A stretch of DNA of 64,000 bases from Aquimarina acroporae. GTDB taxonomy: Bacteria > Bacteroidota > Bacteroidia > Flavobacteriales > Flavobacteriaceae. A program made the position numbers and the translations under genes. Below the pieces are notes generated by a model. That model had not been told where the DNA came from. It searched no databases and worked only from the letters and a program-made list of their open reading frames with translations. The stretch covers positions 248,001 to 312,000 of the forward strand of contig NZ_JALPRE010000007.1 in NCBI RefSeq assembly GCF_023195925.1. Reading direction: 5' to 3'. Below, in pieces: positions 9,380 to 17,887 of this stretch. Every line of letters starts with the position of its first letter. Position 1 is the stretch's first letter.

Positions 9380-10372
9380 CTAACTAAGTGAGAGTACTTT
9401 ACTCTCTTGATAAGAAATATTGGCGCTTACCCAATCCTGAACATACTCCAGAAAAACCTGGAATGAAGGTTTATTGTCAACATATCTATTACGTTTATCG
9501 AGTTGCTCGATAACTTGATTTGCCAATTCGTCGCAACTTTTGGCAGACTCGCCAACCAATATTTCAACTGTAGATTCATCATTGGTTGGGTTTCCTGCTT
9601 TATGTCTGGTATGAGCAGCAAGAAATGCTCCTTGTCCCAACATAACAGAGTAATTCCCCGATAATTTCTTTAATTTAAAAATATCTTCTTCAGGCACACC
9701 CCCTGCATAAGCAGCCGCTAGTCCAACACCTGACCAGATATCTCCTCTTCTATCGGCTGGAAAACTATGTATTGTTTTGGCAATAGCCTCTGGGTTACCT
9801 GAATCATAAAACCAAATTGCTCTTCCTACTCCATTATCAAATCGTTCAAGATAAAATCTATTTTTCTCGATAGATTTTGGAATTTTATATTGTTTTAATG
9901 TTCTCTTAGGTTTAAAAAAAGCGTGGTAAAAACCAATTCCGTCAAGCACTAAACATCCACACATAGGACAGGCTTTCGCAATAAATTTTTCAAAACCTTT
10001 ATTAAAAACCCCAATAGCTAAACCGGCACCTATGTAGGCCATATATTCATGGTGATTTCCTTCTTCCTTGACGAAGTTCCAAAAGTGATTTTTCCTTGTT
10101 ATTGAAAATAAATCTAAAGTGTATAACCCCATTGCTATTCCTTCATGAAAAAACCCAATTTTTTCACTTTTGATAGCACTAATGATAGATTGCATATCGT
10201 CGCCTCTACCATTTTCAACCGCCACATTATACCCCATCATGACGGTTTTTCCAACATCTTCCAAGCGCTTTTGCGCTTTGCTTCCTTCTTCAAAACCTCT
10301 TTTTGAAAAGTTTCCTTCAGAAAGTGACAAACCCAATATTTGCTTTCTGAGTGTTTTAAAGTTATAAATCAT
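9380..10372 (-). CDS. DUF1702 family protein (UnbL-like enediyne-cassette protein)
   Basis: 330 residues, the usual DUF1702 size. Family hallmarks seen: the N-terminal SKRGF segment (23-27), a GYNVAVE stretch (48-54), a HEG-A-M segment (76-81), LDGIGFYHAFF (143-153), FDNGVGRAIWF (178-188) and the RRGDIWSGVGLAAAYAGG block (208-225). DUF1702 proteins belong to the conserved enediyne set of actinomycetes; their reaction is not established. An unusual cysteine cluster, CPMCGC (135-140), sits just before the LDGIGF motif. There is no clear signal peptide or membrane helix, so it is probably cytoplasmic. It follows the antiterminator gene by 112 bases and precedes the lipoprotein gene by 30 bases. 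The start is the ATG at 10372 (MIYNF). Confidence 0.87.
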   Translation of the reverse strand: MIYNFKTLRKQILGLSLSEGNFSKRGFEEGSKAQKRLEDVGKTVMMGYNVAVENGRGDDMQSIISAIKSEKIGFFHEGIAMGLYTLDLFSITRKNHFWNFVKEEGNHHEYMAYIGAGLAIGVFNKGFEKFIAKACPMCGCLVLDGIGFYHAFFKPKRTLKQYKIPKSIEKNRFYLERFDNGVGRAIWFYDSGNPEAIAKTIHSFPADRRGDIWSGVGLAAAYAGGVPEEDIFKLKKLSGNYSVMLGQGAFLAAHTRHKAGNPTNDESTVEILVGESAKSCDELANQVIEQLDKRNRYVDNKPSFQVFLEYVQDWVSANISYQESKVLSLS

Positions 10373-10484
10373 AAGTTATCGTTTTAAGAGTATTGTCGCT
10401 ACTATAGAATGACTTAATGCCCCATATAAATTTATTATTGTGTGCTAGTAGAACAATGAAAAGAATTTAAACCCAAAGATGTGA

Positions 10485-11015
10485 CTAAGCAATTTTTTTG
10501 AGGTTTTGCTTAGATAAGAATACTTTAGGTAAGGTTGCTATGATGTTTTGACGAATAGAGTCTATACGCACAACAATTTTATTGTTGTTATCTCCGTTTA
10601 ATATCTCACATTCTAATCCGTTTAAAGCACCATAAGTTATTTTGTGATAATCTCCTTTGAGAAATCTGGTACCATCTGTTTCGATATGATCCAGATCATT
10701 TGCGTTATTTAAAATTTTTATTTTTCGTATCTCATCATTCGAAACTTTTGCATACTCGCTACCAAATTTTATGTAGGAACATGCCCCTTTTATGGATAAA
10801 GCTCGATTAAACTCGTTTTTACTTTTCAGGTTTACAAAAATATAAGATGGAAATAATGGCTGGTATAACACCTTCTTTCTATCGCTCCATTTTCGTATAG
10901 TTTTTACAAGAGGAAGAAAACTCTCTAAACCATGCTCACAAAGAACTTGATGGACTTTGTTTTCCTGTTTTGACCTAACATAAAGGACATACCAGGTTGA
11001 TTTTGTTTTATTCAT
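10485..11015 (-). CDS. NusG-family specialised antiterminator (UpxY/LoaP/RfaH type)
   Basis: 176 residues from the ATG at 11015. The reading frame is open to 11057, but MNKTKSTWYVLYV is the natural NusG N-terminus. The NGN domain is recognisable: WYVLYVRSKQE (8-18), ESFLPL and QPLFPSYIFV (52-61). A KOW-like segment follows near the C-terminus (GDYHKITYGALNGLE). The sequence is too divergent to be the housekeeping NusG. UpxY in Bacteroides and LoaP in Firmicutes are paralogues encoded at the head of long capsule or polyketide operons, where they keep RNA polymerase transcribing. Here it is the first gene of the minus-strand run ending in the PKS, which fits that role. Two hairpins lie in its leader. 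Confidence 0.88.
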   Translation of the reverse strand: MNKTKSTWYVLYVRSKQENKVHQVLCEHGLESFLPLVKTIRKWSDRKKVLYQPLFPSYIFVNLKSKNEFNRALSIKGACSYIKFGSEYAKVSNDEIRKIKILNNANDLDHIETDGTRFLKGDYHKITYGALNGLECEILNGDNNNKIVVRIDSIRQNIIATLPKVFLSKQNLKKIA

Positions 11016-11083
11016 TATTGTGTATATATATTGGTTAATAATCTTAAAACTAATCAATAGCTACGCCTTCTGAATCACATACT

Positions 11084-11101
11084 CATGTAACTAATTACAT
11101 G
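11084..11101 (-). promoter_or_regulatory. Leader hairpin upstream of the antiterminator gene
   Basis: Perfect 7-base stem CATGTAA/TTACATG with the loop CTAA, 69 bases upstream of the ATG at 11015. It has no T-run, so it is not a classical terminator. Specialised NusG proteins such as LoaP and RfaH are loaded at leader hairpins, so this could be a recruitment signal or an operator. The role is inference. Confidence 0.35.
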
Positions 11102-11139
11102 TTTTGCAATTCATTTCGAACTATAAATTCTGATATTAA

Positions 11140-11166
11140 AAATCAACGTTAAGAGAATGTTGATTT
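11140..11166 (-). promoter_or_regulatory. Second inverted repeat in the antiterminator leader
   Basis: An 8-base inverted repeat, AAATCAAC (11140-11147) and GTTGATTT (11159-11166), with an 11-base spacer, about 125 bases upstream of the antiterminator start. It may fold in the mRNA leader or bind a dimeric regulator. No terminator-like T-run follows. Confidence 0.3.
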
Positions 11167-11632
11167 CAATCAAAAAAATGAAAAAAAATTGGATGGGATA
11201 GGTTAGAGTCACGCCTGGCTACGGCTTCGCCTCTTAGACTTACATAGTCTATTTTTGTTAAGTTTATTCTTCAAATTGGTTACAGAATAACCGTTTCTAA
11301 ACTGATGTAAAGGTAAATCAAAAAAAAACTTTAATCCAAACATAAATTTCAAATTTAACAATTGCTTTACAAGATGCAAATTACCTAAATGAATGATATT
11401 CAGTTATTTATATCTTTTATTGTTAATAAATTTTTAACAAAAAAAATTTGTTTTTTTGAATTTGTTCTATGTTACACTCTTTTGATTAAACAGAATTTAA
11501 GTGCTTATCCCCTTGCACAGATCGCTTTTTTTGATATTTTGACAAATTAAAGATTTAGAATATTTTTTTTCTTTTTCTGTCCTATTTGGAATTATTCGAT
11601 CGTTATATATATAAACCTTTATTTTTTACACT

Positions 11633-12004
11633 ATGAAAGAATTTATGATGATTTTTAGAAGTGAAGCTGATCCTAATTACCAGCCTACACCAGAAGAAAT
11701 GCAATCAACCATCAAAGAATGGCAAGATTGGATAGGAGGAATTGCTGCACAAGGAAAATTTATTGCAACCAACCAACTAGGGTTTAATGGTAGAGTCGTA
11801 AAAGCTGATAGCTCTTTTACAGATGGTCCCTATACCGAAATGAAAGAAATTGTTGGTGGTTATTTAATTGCTAAATGCGAAAACCTAGATGAAATCACAG
11901 CTATCGCCAAGGAATGCCCAACACTTAAGATCAATGGAAACGTTGAAATTCGTGAAATCATTGAAATTCCCCAGGATGTAAAAACTATGCTGGAGACACA
12001 TTAA
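11633..12004 (+). CDS. YCII-related (DGPF-type) domain protein
   Basis: 123 residues, a single small alpha/beta dimeric domain of the YciI/YCII-related group. Typical features are the MKEFMMIFR start, a helix with MQSTIKEWQDWIGG, the TDGPYTEMKEIVGGY motif (the family's DGPF-E-KE-GGY signature) and an ECP element. These proteins often sit near ECF sigma factors or act as small putative enzymes; the substrate is unknown. It stands alone on the plus strand between the PKS operon and the phosphopantetheinyl transferase gene. A functional link with either is not evident. Confidence 0.85.
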   Translation: MKEFMMIFRSEADPNYQPTPEEMQSTIKEWQDWIGGIAAQGKFIATNQLGFNGRVVKADSSFTDGPYTEMKEIVGGYLIAKCENLDEITAIAKECPTLKINGNVEIREIIEIPQDVKTMLETH

Positions 12005-12082
12005 TCTGTCGATTTTTACAGTATCTTTTTAACAAAGCTCGCATCAATATTGGAAAGATCAATTATGTGTTTTGAAAAGTAT

Positions 12083-12112
12083 CTACCTGTTATAGACCTT
12101 TAAAACAGGTAG
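12083..12112. terminator. Inverted repeat after the YCII gene
   Basis: A 9-base inverted repeat, CTACCTGTT (12083-12091) and AACAGGTAG (12104-12112), with a 12-base loop, lies between the converging YCII and phosphopantetheinyl transferase genes. It is followed by only short T or A runs, so it is a weak terminator candidate for either strand. Confidence 0.35.
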
Positions 12113-12166
12113 GTACTATCAAAAAGAACGTAAGGAAAAAACATGTAAATACATGACTTTTTTTTC

Positions 12167-12805
12167 TTATCGTTCAAAATCTATAAACCGAATTTTTATT
12201 TTGTCTTGAGCTATCTTTTTATTCAAAGCCAGATGTGCACTTTGGTTGGGCATGAAATCGTTTAAATGGTATATGTACCAATCTGAATTATCAATTTTGG
12301 TATGTTTATTATTAATCTCAAATGTATGTAAGGGTATTTGCAAACCTCTACCATCTGCTTTTATCACTGCTTCCTTTTGGGTCCAGTAATCTAAAAAGGC
12401 AATGGAACTATTTGTATCACGAATAATAGTCTCCCATTCATGTTGAGTTAGATGATGTTTAAAATTCTCTACCTCAATTGGTCTTACTTCTTCTATATCT
12501 ATACCTATTTTATATGTGTCACTAAAAGCGCATAATACATATTCATTAGAATGAGAAATATTAAAATTCGTGGTATTACTTCTCAAATGAGGTTTTCCGA
12601 ATTTGTCATAATACATCTCATTCAATATTGAATCGTCCAAACCTTTTCGTAAAAGTAAAAATCCCAATAGAGAGGCGTATTTTGATGCAACGCTTTTATA
12701 TGTACTAATTTTCTCTTTTAGAAACAGAGGAAGCTCATCCAAATAACGGTCGAATAAACGTTCGGAAAACGTTTCTGTAAGCTTAGTATATAATATGGTA
12801 ACCAC
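12167..12805 (-). CDS. Sfp-type 4'-phosphopantetheinyl transferase
   Basis: 212 residues, the usual Sfp-class length. It transfers phosphopantetheine from CoA to the serine of carrier proteins. Motifs seen: KPHL (71-74), NISHS (82-86), the magnesium-binding GIDIEEV (101-107) and WTQKEAVIKADGRGL (141-155). The gene is monocistronic, preceded by the tRNA-Leu terminator region. It lies about 1.2 kb upstream of the PKS operon on the same strand, separated by the plus-strand YCII gene. It is a good candidate for priming Ser989 of the PKS, although it could also serve other carrier proteins of the cell. Confidence 0.93.
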   Translation of the reverse strand: MVTILYTKLTETFSERLFDRYLDELPLFLKEKISTYKSVASKYASLLGFLLLRKGLDDSILNEMYYDKFGKPHLRSNTTNFNISHSNEYVLCAFSDTYKIGIDIEEVRPIEVENFKHHLTQHEWETIIRDTNSSIAFLDYWTQKEAVIKADGRGLQIPLHTFEINNKHTKIDNSDWYIYHLNDFMPNQSAHLALNKKIAQDKIKIRFIDFER

Positions 12806-12880
12806 TAAAAGAATAAAGCATTAAGAGTTCATATTCTTATCTCGATTGGAGATAACAATACTAAGGTAGTAATTAGGTAT

Positions 12881-12918
12881 AAAAAAACCCTCAAAATATA
12901 AATATTAAGAGGGTTTTT
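12881..12918 (-). terminator. Rho-independent terminator of the tRNA pair
   Basis: Stem AAAAACCCTC (12883-12892) pairs with GAGGGTTTTT (12909-12918). Read on the minus strand it ends in a T-run, directly downstream of tRNA-Leu. It should end the tRNA-Gly/tRNA-Leu transcript before the phosphopantetheinyl transferase gene. Confidence 0.8.
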
Positions 12919-12921
12919 AAG

Positions 12922-13006
12922 TACTGAAGGCGGGACTTGAACCCGCACGGCCTAAATGGCCATTGGATTTTAAGTCCAACGTGTCTACCAATTCCACCAC
13001 TTCAGC
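12922..13006 (-). tRNA. tRNA-Leu (anticodon TAA)
   Basis: Read on the minus strand: 7-base acceptor stem GCTGAAG/CTTCAGT, D-arm with GGTAGACAC, anticodon stem TTGGA/TCCAA around loop CTTAAAA (anticodon TAA), a long class II variable arm (TGGCC...GGCCG), and T-arm GCGGGTTCAAGTCCCGC. Discriminator base is A; CCA is not encoded. Length is 85 bases. Confidence 0.96.
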
Positions 13007-13028
13007 ATAGACTTTATATATATCTCAG

Positions 13029-13100
13029 AGCGAAAGACGGGATTTGAACCCGCGACCCTCACCTTGGCAAGGTGATGCTCTACCCCTGAGCTACTTTCGC
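13029..13100 (-). tRNA. tRNA-Gly (anticodon GCC)
   Basis: Read on the minus strand: acceptor stem GCGAAAG/CTTTCGC, D-arm TAGCTCAGGGGTAGAGCA, anticodon stem TCACC/GGTGA around loop TTGCCAA (anticodon GCC), T-arm GCGGGTTCAAATCCCGT. Discriminator is T; CCA is not encoded. It lies 22 bases upstream of tRNA-Leu and is probably co-transcribed with it. Confidence 0.96.
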
Positions 13101-13196
13101 ATTAATTTTATGATCGTCGCAACTCGTTATTGCGGATGCAAATTTAAAACAATTCTAGTAATACCAAAGTCTTTTTAAGAAAAAGAATAAAAAAAA

Positions 13197-15824
13197 TTAT
13201 ACCTGTGACGCTTTCTTCCTGGTTAACATACGTTTAATCTCATTTAATTTCATTAATGCTTCGACCGGAGTTAACGTATCTATATCGATATGGAGTATCT
13301 CTTCTTTAATTTCTTCTAATAATGGATCGTCTAAATTGAAAAAACTTAATTGTAGTTCATCGTCTTCCTGAACACTTTTAATTTTATCTGTTAACTCTTC
13401 ACTGCTATGTGATTTTTCAAGCTTCTTGAGCATTTTATTTGCACGATGTAACACTTGCTGCGGCATTCCTGCCATTTTAGCTACATGTATACCGAAACTA
13501 TGCTCACTTCCACCTGGCACCAATTTTCTAAGAAACAACACTGTATCTTTTAATTCTTTTACAGCGACATTATAATTTTTAATGCGCCCAAAAGTTTCAC
13601 ACATTTCATTTAATTCATGATAATGAGTTGCAAATAGGGTTTTTGGTCTTGCAGGGTGTTCATGTAAAAACTCGCTAATCGCCCAAGCTATAGAAATACC
13701 ATCGTAGGTACTTGTCCCTCTTCCTATTTCATCTAACAATACAAGACTTCTATCAGATATGTTATTCAAAATATTGGCTGTTTCATTCATTTCTACCATA
13801 AAAGTAGATTCTCCCATAGATATATTATCACTTGCACCTACTCTTGTAAATATTTTATCTACAACACCAATCTTTGCTTCTTCAGCAGGAACAAAACATC
13901 CCATTTGCGCCAATAGAACAATTAACGCAGTTTGCCTCAAAATAGCAGATTTACCACTCATATTTGGCCCGGTAATCATGATCATTTGCTGTTCATCTCG
14001 AAATAAGGATACATCATTGGCGATATATTGTTCTCCAGGCGGTAGTTGTTTTTCTATAACAGGATGACGACCGTTTTTAATTTCAAGATCAAACGATTCA
14101 TCTATCAATGGTCTTACATATTGATTTTCCTGAGCTAGTTGTGCAAATGAACTCAAACAGTCCAATTGCCCTATCAAAGTTGCATTTAACTGTACTGGTT
14201 TTATATATTCATTCATCCAGATCACCAAATCATTAAAAAGCTGCTGTTCCAGAGCCAAAATCTTTTCTTCGGCACCTAAAATCTTAGCTTCATATTCTTT
14301 AAGTTCTTCGGTGATGTAACGTTCTGCACTTACTAGTGTTTGTTTTCTGATCCAGCTATCTGGAACTTTATCTTTATGGGTGTTTCGAACCTCAATGTAA
14401 TATCCAAAAACATTATTTGAAGCAATTTTTAAAGAGGTAATACCTGTAGCTTCGGTCTCCCTTTCTAACATTTTATCTAAGTAATCTTTCCCTGAAAATG
14501 CAATAGATCTCAATTCATCAAGCTCATCTAGATATCCACTCGCAATCGTATTTCCTTTAAGCACATTTACAGGAGCTTCTTCATTGAGCGTCTCTTTAAT
14601 CTTATTCCGCAACAATTCACAATCATTCAATGTGTCGCCAATTACTTTTAGAGCTTCATTATCACTATTGGAAGCTTGAGCTTTTATAGGAACTATAGCT
14701 TCCAAAGAATTTTTAAGTTGAATTACTTCTCTCGGGTTTACTTTACCAGTAGCTACCTTTGAAATAAGACGCTCAATATCTCCTATTTGTTTAATTTGGT
14801 GTTGAATTTTTTGATGTAACACGGGTGTATTTAAAAAATACTGAACCACTTCATGTCGTTTTTGTATACCAGAAATATTCTTCAGAGGTAATGCCAACCA
14901 ACGTTTTAAGGTTCGCCCTCCCATGGGAGAGATCGTCTTATCTATGACGTCCAAAAGCGTAACTGCATTTGCTGCATTTGCATGATACAGCTCAAGGTTA
15001 CGTATCGTGAATCTATCCATCCAGATATATTCATTTTCTGCGATACGTTGTATACTGGTTATATGCTGTAGTTTATGATGTTGGGTTTCTCCCAAATAAT
15101 GAAGAATCACCCCTGCAGCAATAATCCCTTCTGATAAATGATCTACCCCGAACCCCTTTAAAGAGTTTGTACCAAAATGATCATTTAATGTTTCATGAGC
15201 ATAATCGGTTTTAAATACCCAGTCTTCAAGAAAAAAGACATGATGATTTTGACCAAAATCAGTACAAAAGGTCTGTTTTTTGGGTTTGGTTACCAAAACC
15301 TCGCTAGGGCCAAAGTTTTGCATCAACTTATCGATATGTGCCACATCTCCTTGAGCAGTTAAAAACTCACCTGTAGATACATCTAGAAATGCGATACCTA
15401 ATTCTTTTTTACCATAATGTACGGCACATAAAAAATTATTGGTTTTGCTTTGCAGCACCTCATCATTGAGTGCTACACCCGGTGTTACCAGTTCTGTAAC
15501 ACCACGTTTAACAATGGTTTTGGTTTGCTTTGGATCTTCAAGTTGATCACAAATAGCAACACGCTCACCCGCTTTCACCAATTTGGGTAAATATGTATTT
15601 AAAGAATGGTGAGGAAACCCAGCTAAAGCAGTTTCCTGGTCGCTCCCATTTCCCCGTTTTGTCAAAACAATATTTAGAATAGCGGCTGTTTTAATTGCAT
15701 CTGCCCCAAAAGTTTCATAAAAATCTCCTACTCTAAATAATAATAGCGCATCAGGATATTTAACCTTAATCGCATTATATTGCTTCATCAATGGGGTCAC
15801 TTTTTTACCTTTCTTTCCTGCCAT
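13197..15824 (-). CDS. mutS: DNA mismatch repair protein MutS
   Basis: 875 residues, full length. It recognises base mismatches and starts repair. The N-terminus has the mismatch-binding block [11 protein letters not shown] and [10 protein letters not shown] with the Phe-x-Glu element. The ATPase part has Walker A GPNMSGKS (619-626), a DEIGRGTS Walker B/signature region and an ATHYHEL switch. The start at 15824 (MAGKKGKK) immediately precedes the conserved N-terminal domain. It follows no gene closely on the same strand, and the tRNA pair downstream is probably a separate unit. Confidence 0.98.
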   Translation of the reverse strand: MAGKKGKKVTPLMKQYNAIKVKYPDALLLFRVGDFYETFGADAIKTAAILNIVLTKRGNGSDQETALAGFPHHSLNTYLPKLVKAGERVAICDQLEDPKQTKTIVKRGVTELVTPGVALNDEVLQSKTNNFLCAVHYGKKELGIAFLDVSTGEFLTAQGDVAHIDKLMQNFGPSEVLVTKPKKQTFCTDFGQNHHVFFLEDWVFKTDYAHETLNDHFGTNSLKGFGVDHLSEGIIAAGVILHYLGETQHHKLQHITSIQRIAENEYIWMDRFTIRNLELYHANAANAVTLLDVIDKTISPMGGRTLKRWLALPLKNISGIQKRHEVVQYFLNTPVLHQKIQHQIKQIGDIERLISKVATGKVNPREVIQLKNSLEAIVPIKAQASNSDNEALKVIGDTLNDCELLRNKIKETLNEEAPVNVLKGNTIASGYLDELDELRSIAFSGKDYLDKMLERETEATGITSLKIASNNVFGYYIEVRNTHKDKVPDSWIRKQTLVSAERYITEELKEYEAKILGAEEKILALEQQLFNDLVIWMNEYIKPVQLNATLIGQLDCLSSFAQLAQENQYVRPLIDESFDLEIKNGRHPVIEKQLPPGEQYIANDVSLFRDEQQMIMITGPNMSGKSAILRQTALIVLLAQMGCFVPAEEAKIGVVDKIFTRVGASDNISMGESTFMVEMNETANILNNISDRSLVLLDEIGRGTSTYDGISIAWAISEFLHEHPARPKTLFATHYHELNEMCETFGRIKNYNVAVKELKDTVLFLRKLVPGGSEHSFGIHVAKMAGMPQQVLHRANKMLKKLEKSHSSEELTDKIKSVQEDDELQLSFFNLDDPLLEEIKEEILHIDIDTLTPVEALMKLNEIKRMLTRKKASQV

Positions 15825-16015
15825 TCAGATATACGTTTACAATGTGGCTAAAGTAGGTAATCTCTATTTTTTTTTGAAATAACACTCCGAGGAGTTATTC
15901 ATTTTTATTCACAATATAAGATCAGTACTTTAAGCAATTAAGTCGAATTCGTATCTCCTCACTATGATTATTCATGATTTTGAACATTGAGCTATTCTAA
16001 AACGACAATAAGTAA

Positions 16016-16023
16016 TATTTTTG
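16016..16023 (+). promoter_or_regulatory. Bacteroidota -7 promoter element before the TrmH gene
   Basis: TATTTTTG matches TAnnTTTG and ends 5 bases before the ATG at 16029. No well-spaced -33 TTG is evident. It would place transcription start at or next to the start codon. Confidence 0.4.
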
Positions 16024-16028
16024 CAGCA

Positions 16029-16568
16029 ATGAAAAACAGGAAACTTAAAAATAGCGAACTTGATCGCAAAAACATTAAAGAATTTAAAGATGCTCAAAAG
16101 ACGCCTTTAATTATTATTCTAGATAACATACGAAGTTTAAATAATATTGGGTCTGTGTTTAGAACGGCAGATGCTTTCTTGGTGCAAAAAATTTATCTCT
16201 GTGGTATTACTGCTACCCCACCACATAAGGACATACAAAAAACAGCGCTTGGCGCAACAGATACCGTAGAGTGGGAACACCAACCCGACACGCTAACCTT
16301 AATCAAAAAGCTAAAAGAGGAGCGGGTTAAAGTTCTATCTATTGAACAGGCAGAAGATGCGATTATGCTCAATGATTTTACTCCAAAAACTGAACAAACT
16401 TATGCTATAATTTTTGGAAATGAGGTAAAAGGAGTACAACAGGAAGTAGTTTCTGAAAGTGATACCGTAATCGAAATACCTCAATTTGGAAGCAAACATT
16501 CACTAAATATTTCGGTAAGTGCTGGAGTAGTAATTTGGGATTTGTTTTGTAAGTTTAGGGTGGATTAA
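16029..16568 (+). CDS. TrmH/SpoU-family RNA 2'-O-methyltransferase
   Basis: 179 residues. SpoU family knotted methyltransferase using S-adenosylmethionine; the exact RNA target is uncertain. Motifs seen: LDNIRSLNNIGSVFRTADA (motif 1), FGNEVKGV (motif 2) and SLNISVSAGVVIWDL (motif 3). The frame is open upstream to 15987, but the ATG at 16029 fits better: a -7 promoter-like TATTTTTG ends 5 bases before it, giving a nearly leaderless start, as often seen in Flavobacteria. It ends 11 bases before the dipeptidase gene, so the two may be co-transcribed. Confidence 0.88.
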   Translation: MKNRKLKNSELDRKNIKEFKDAQKTPLIIILDNIRSLNNIGSVFRTADAFLVQKIYLCGITATPPHKDIQKTALGATDTVEWEHQPDTLTLIKKLKEERVKVLSIEQAEDAIMLNDFTPKTEQTYAIIFGNEVKGVQQEVVSESDTVIEIPQFGSKHSLNISVSAGVVIWDLFCKFRVD

Positions 16569-16579
16569 ATTTCCCTCTT

Positions 16580-17887
16580 ATGAAATACTTTTCGGTTATA
16601 AGTCTAATTATGGTTTGCGTGATTTCTTGCAAACAAGAAACATCAACCAAAGAAACATCATCTAAAGAACAGTTGATTGCGAAAGCAAAAGAAATTCACA
16701 ACAATATTATTACGCTAGATACTCATTGTGATATTAATGTAAAGAATTTCACCGATTCTATAAACTATACACAAGATTTAAGTGTTCAAGTCACCCTTCC
16801 AAAAATGAAAGAAGGAGGTTTGGATGTAGCGTGGTTTATTGTTTATACCGGGCAAGATTCTCTAACTCCTTCTGGGTATGAAAAAGCATATCATACTGCA
16901 ATGTCAAAATTTGATGCTATACATAGACTTATCAAAGACATCGCTCCTGATCAAATTGAATTAGCACTAAATTCTGACGATGTAAGAAGAATACATAAAA
17001 AAGGTAAAAAAATAGCAATGATTGGTATCGAAAACGGATACCCTATTGGTACAGACTTGGGCAACGTCAAGAAATTTTATGATCTTGGTGCAAGATACAT
17101 GTCCCTCTCACATAATGGACATAGTCAGCTTTGTGATTCTAATACCGGTGAAGCAGATGAAATTTGGCTGCATAATGGTTTAAGTGAACTCGGCAAAGAA
17201 GTTATTACAGAAATGAATAAATATGGAATGATGATCGATGTGTCACACCCATCAAAAGAATCGATGAGACAAATGATAGAACTTTCTAAGGCTCCAATTA
17301 TAGCTTCACATTCTTCGGCAAGAGCATTATGTAATCATAGTCGAAACTTAGACGACGAGCAACTAGAATGGCTAAAACAAAATGGTGGCGTTGTACAAAC
17401 TGTTGCTTTTACCTCTTATCTAAATACTGAAAAGTTTGAGAAACGGGTTGTAAAAGAAATCGAAATCGGCAAACAAATTGCTGATTCTATGGGGGTGAAA
17501 TGGTTAGAACGCCAAGAAGTGATGAAACTTAGTGCAGACGAAAAAGAAAAGTACTACGATTTTCTAGGCACTATGGCCGCAATACGTAGAGAAAAAGTAA
17601 AGAAACTGACTAATCTTCCTCCAGCAGTCGATGTTGCTGATTTTGTAAACCACATAGATTACATGGTCGATAAAATTGGTATTGATCATGTAGGTATTAG
17701 CTCAGATTTTGATGGCGGTGGCGGCATAGAGGGATGGAGTGATGCATCAGAAACGTTCAACGTTACCTTAGAACTTGTAAAAAGAGGATATACTAAAGAA
17801 GAGATTGAGCAATTATGGAGCGGTAATTTACTTCGTGTACTTGACAGAGTGCAACAAGTAGCAAAAGAACTTCAGCAACTTCATTAA
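16580..17887 (+). CDS. Membrane dipeptidase, peptidase M19 family lipoprotein
   Basis: 435 residues. Zinc dipeptidase of the renal-dipeptidase family. The lipoprotein signal ends in VISC (Cys17). The first zinc-site motif is DTHCD in the TLDTHCDINV segment. Further family elements are GIENGYPIG, YMSLSHNGHSQLCDS, MIDVSHPS, ASHSSARALCNHSRN and the C-terminal GIDHVGISSDFDGGGG. It is probably attached to a membrane facing the periplasm and trims dipeptides, perhaps D-configured. Its stop codon overlaps the stop of the convergent folK-kinase gene by 4 bases. Confidence 0.94.
   Translation: MKYFSVISLIMVCVISCKQETSTKETSSKEQLIAKAKEIHNNIITLDTHCDINVKNFTDSINYTQDLSVQVTLPKMKEGGLDVAWFIVYTGQDSLTPSGYEKAYHTAMSKFDAIHRLIKDIAPDQIELALNSDDVRRIHKKGKKIAMIGIENGYPIGTDLGNVKKFYDLGARYMSLSHNGHSQLCDSNTGEADEIWLHNGLSELGKEVITEMNKYGMMIDVSHPSKESMRQMIELSKAPIIASHSSARALCNHSRNLDDEQLEWLKQNGGVVQTVAFTSYLNTEKFEKRVVKEIEIGKQIADSMGVKWLERQEVMKLSADEKEKYYDFLGTMAAIRREKVKKLTNLPPAVDVADFVNHIDYMVDKIGIDHVGISSDFDGGGGIEGWSDASETFNVTLELVKRGYTKEEIEQLWSGNLLRVLDRVQQVAKELQQLH

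Larger units (their letters stand above)
11016..11632. other. 617-base divergent intergenic region
   Basis: This AT-rich stretch separates the PKS-operon antiterminator (leftward) from the YCII gene (rightward). I see no credible open reading frame. It holds the two inverted repeats listed separately, a weak hairpin AGACT/AGTCT at 11236-11250, and a possible minus-strand -7 element TATGTTTG (11337-11344, reverse strand) with no well-spaced -33 partner. Promoters for both directions must lie here, and the PKS operon probably has a leader of 100-300 bases. Confidence 0.5.

Noticed and set aside
12922..13100. tRNA pair as an integration site for a genomic island covering the PKS locus
   Set aside because: No integrase, no direct repeat of the tRNA 3' end and no mobility gene was seen.
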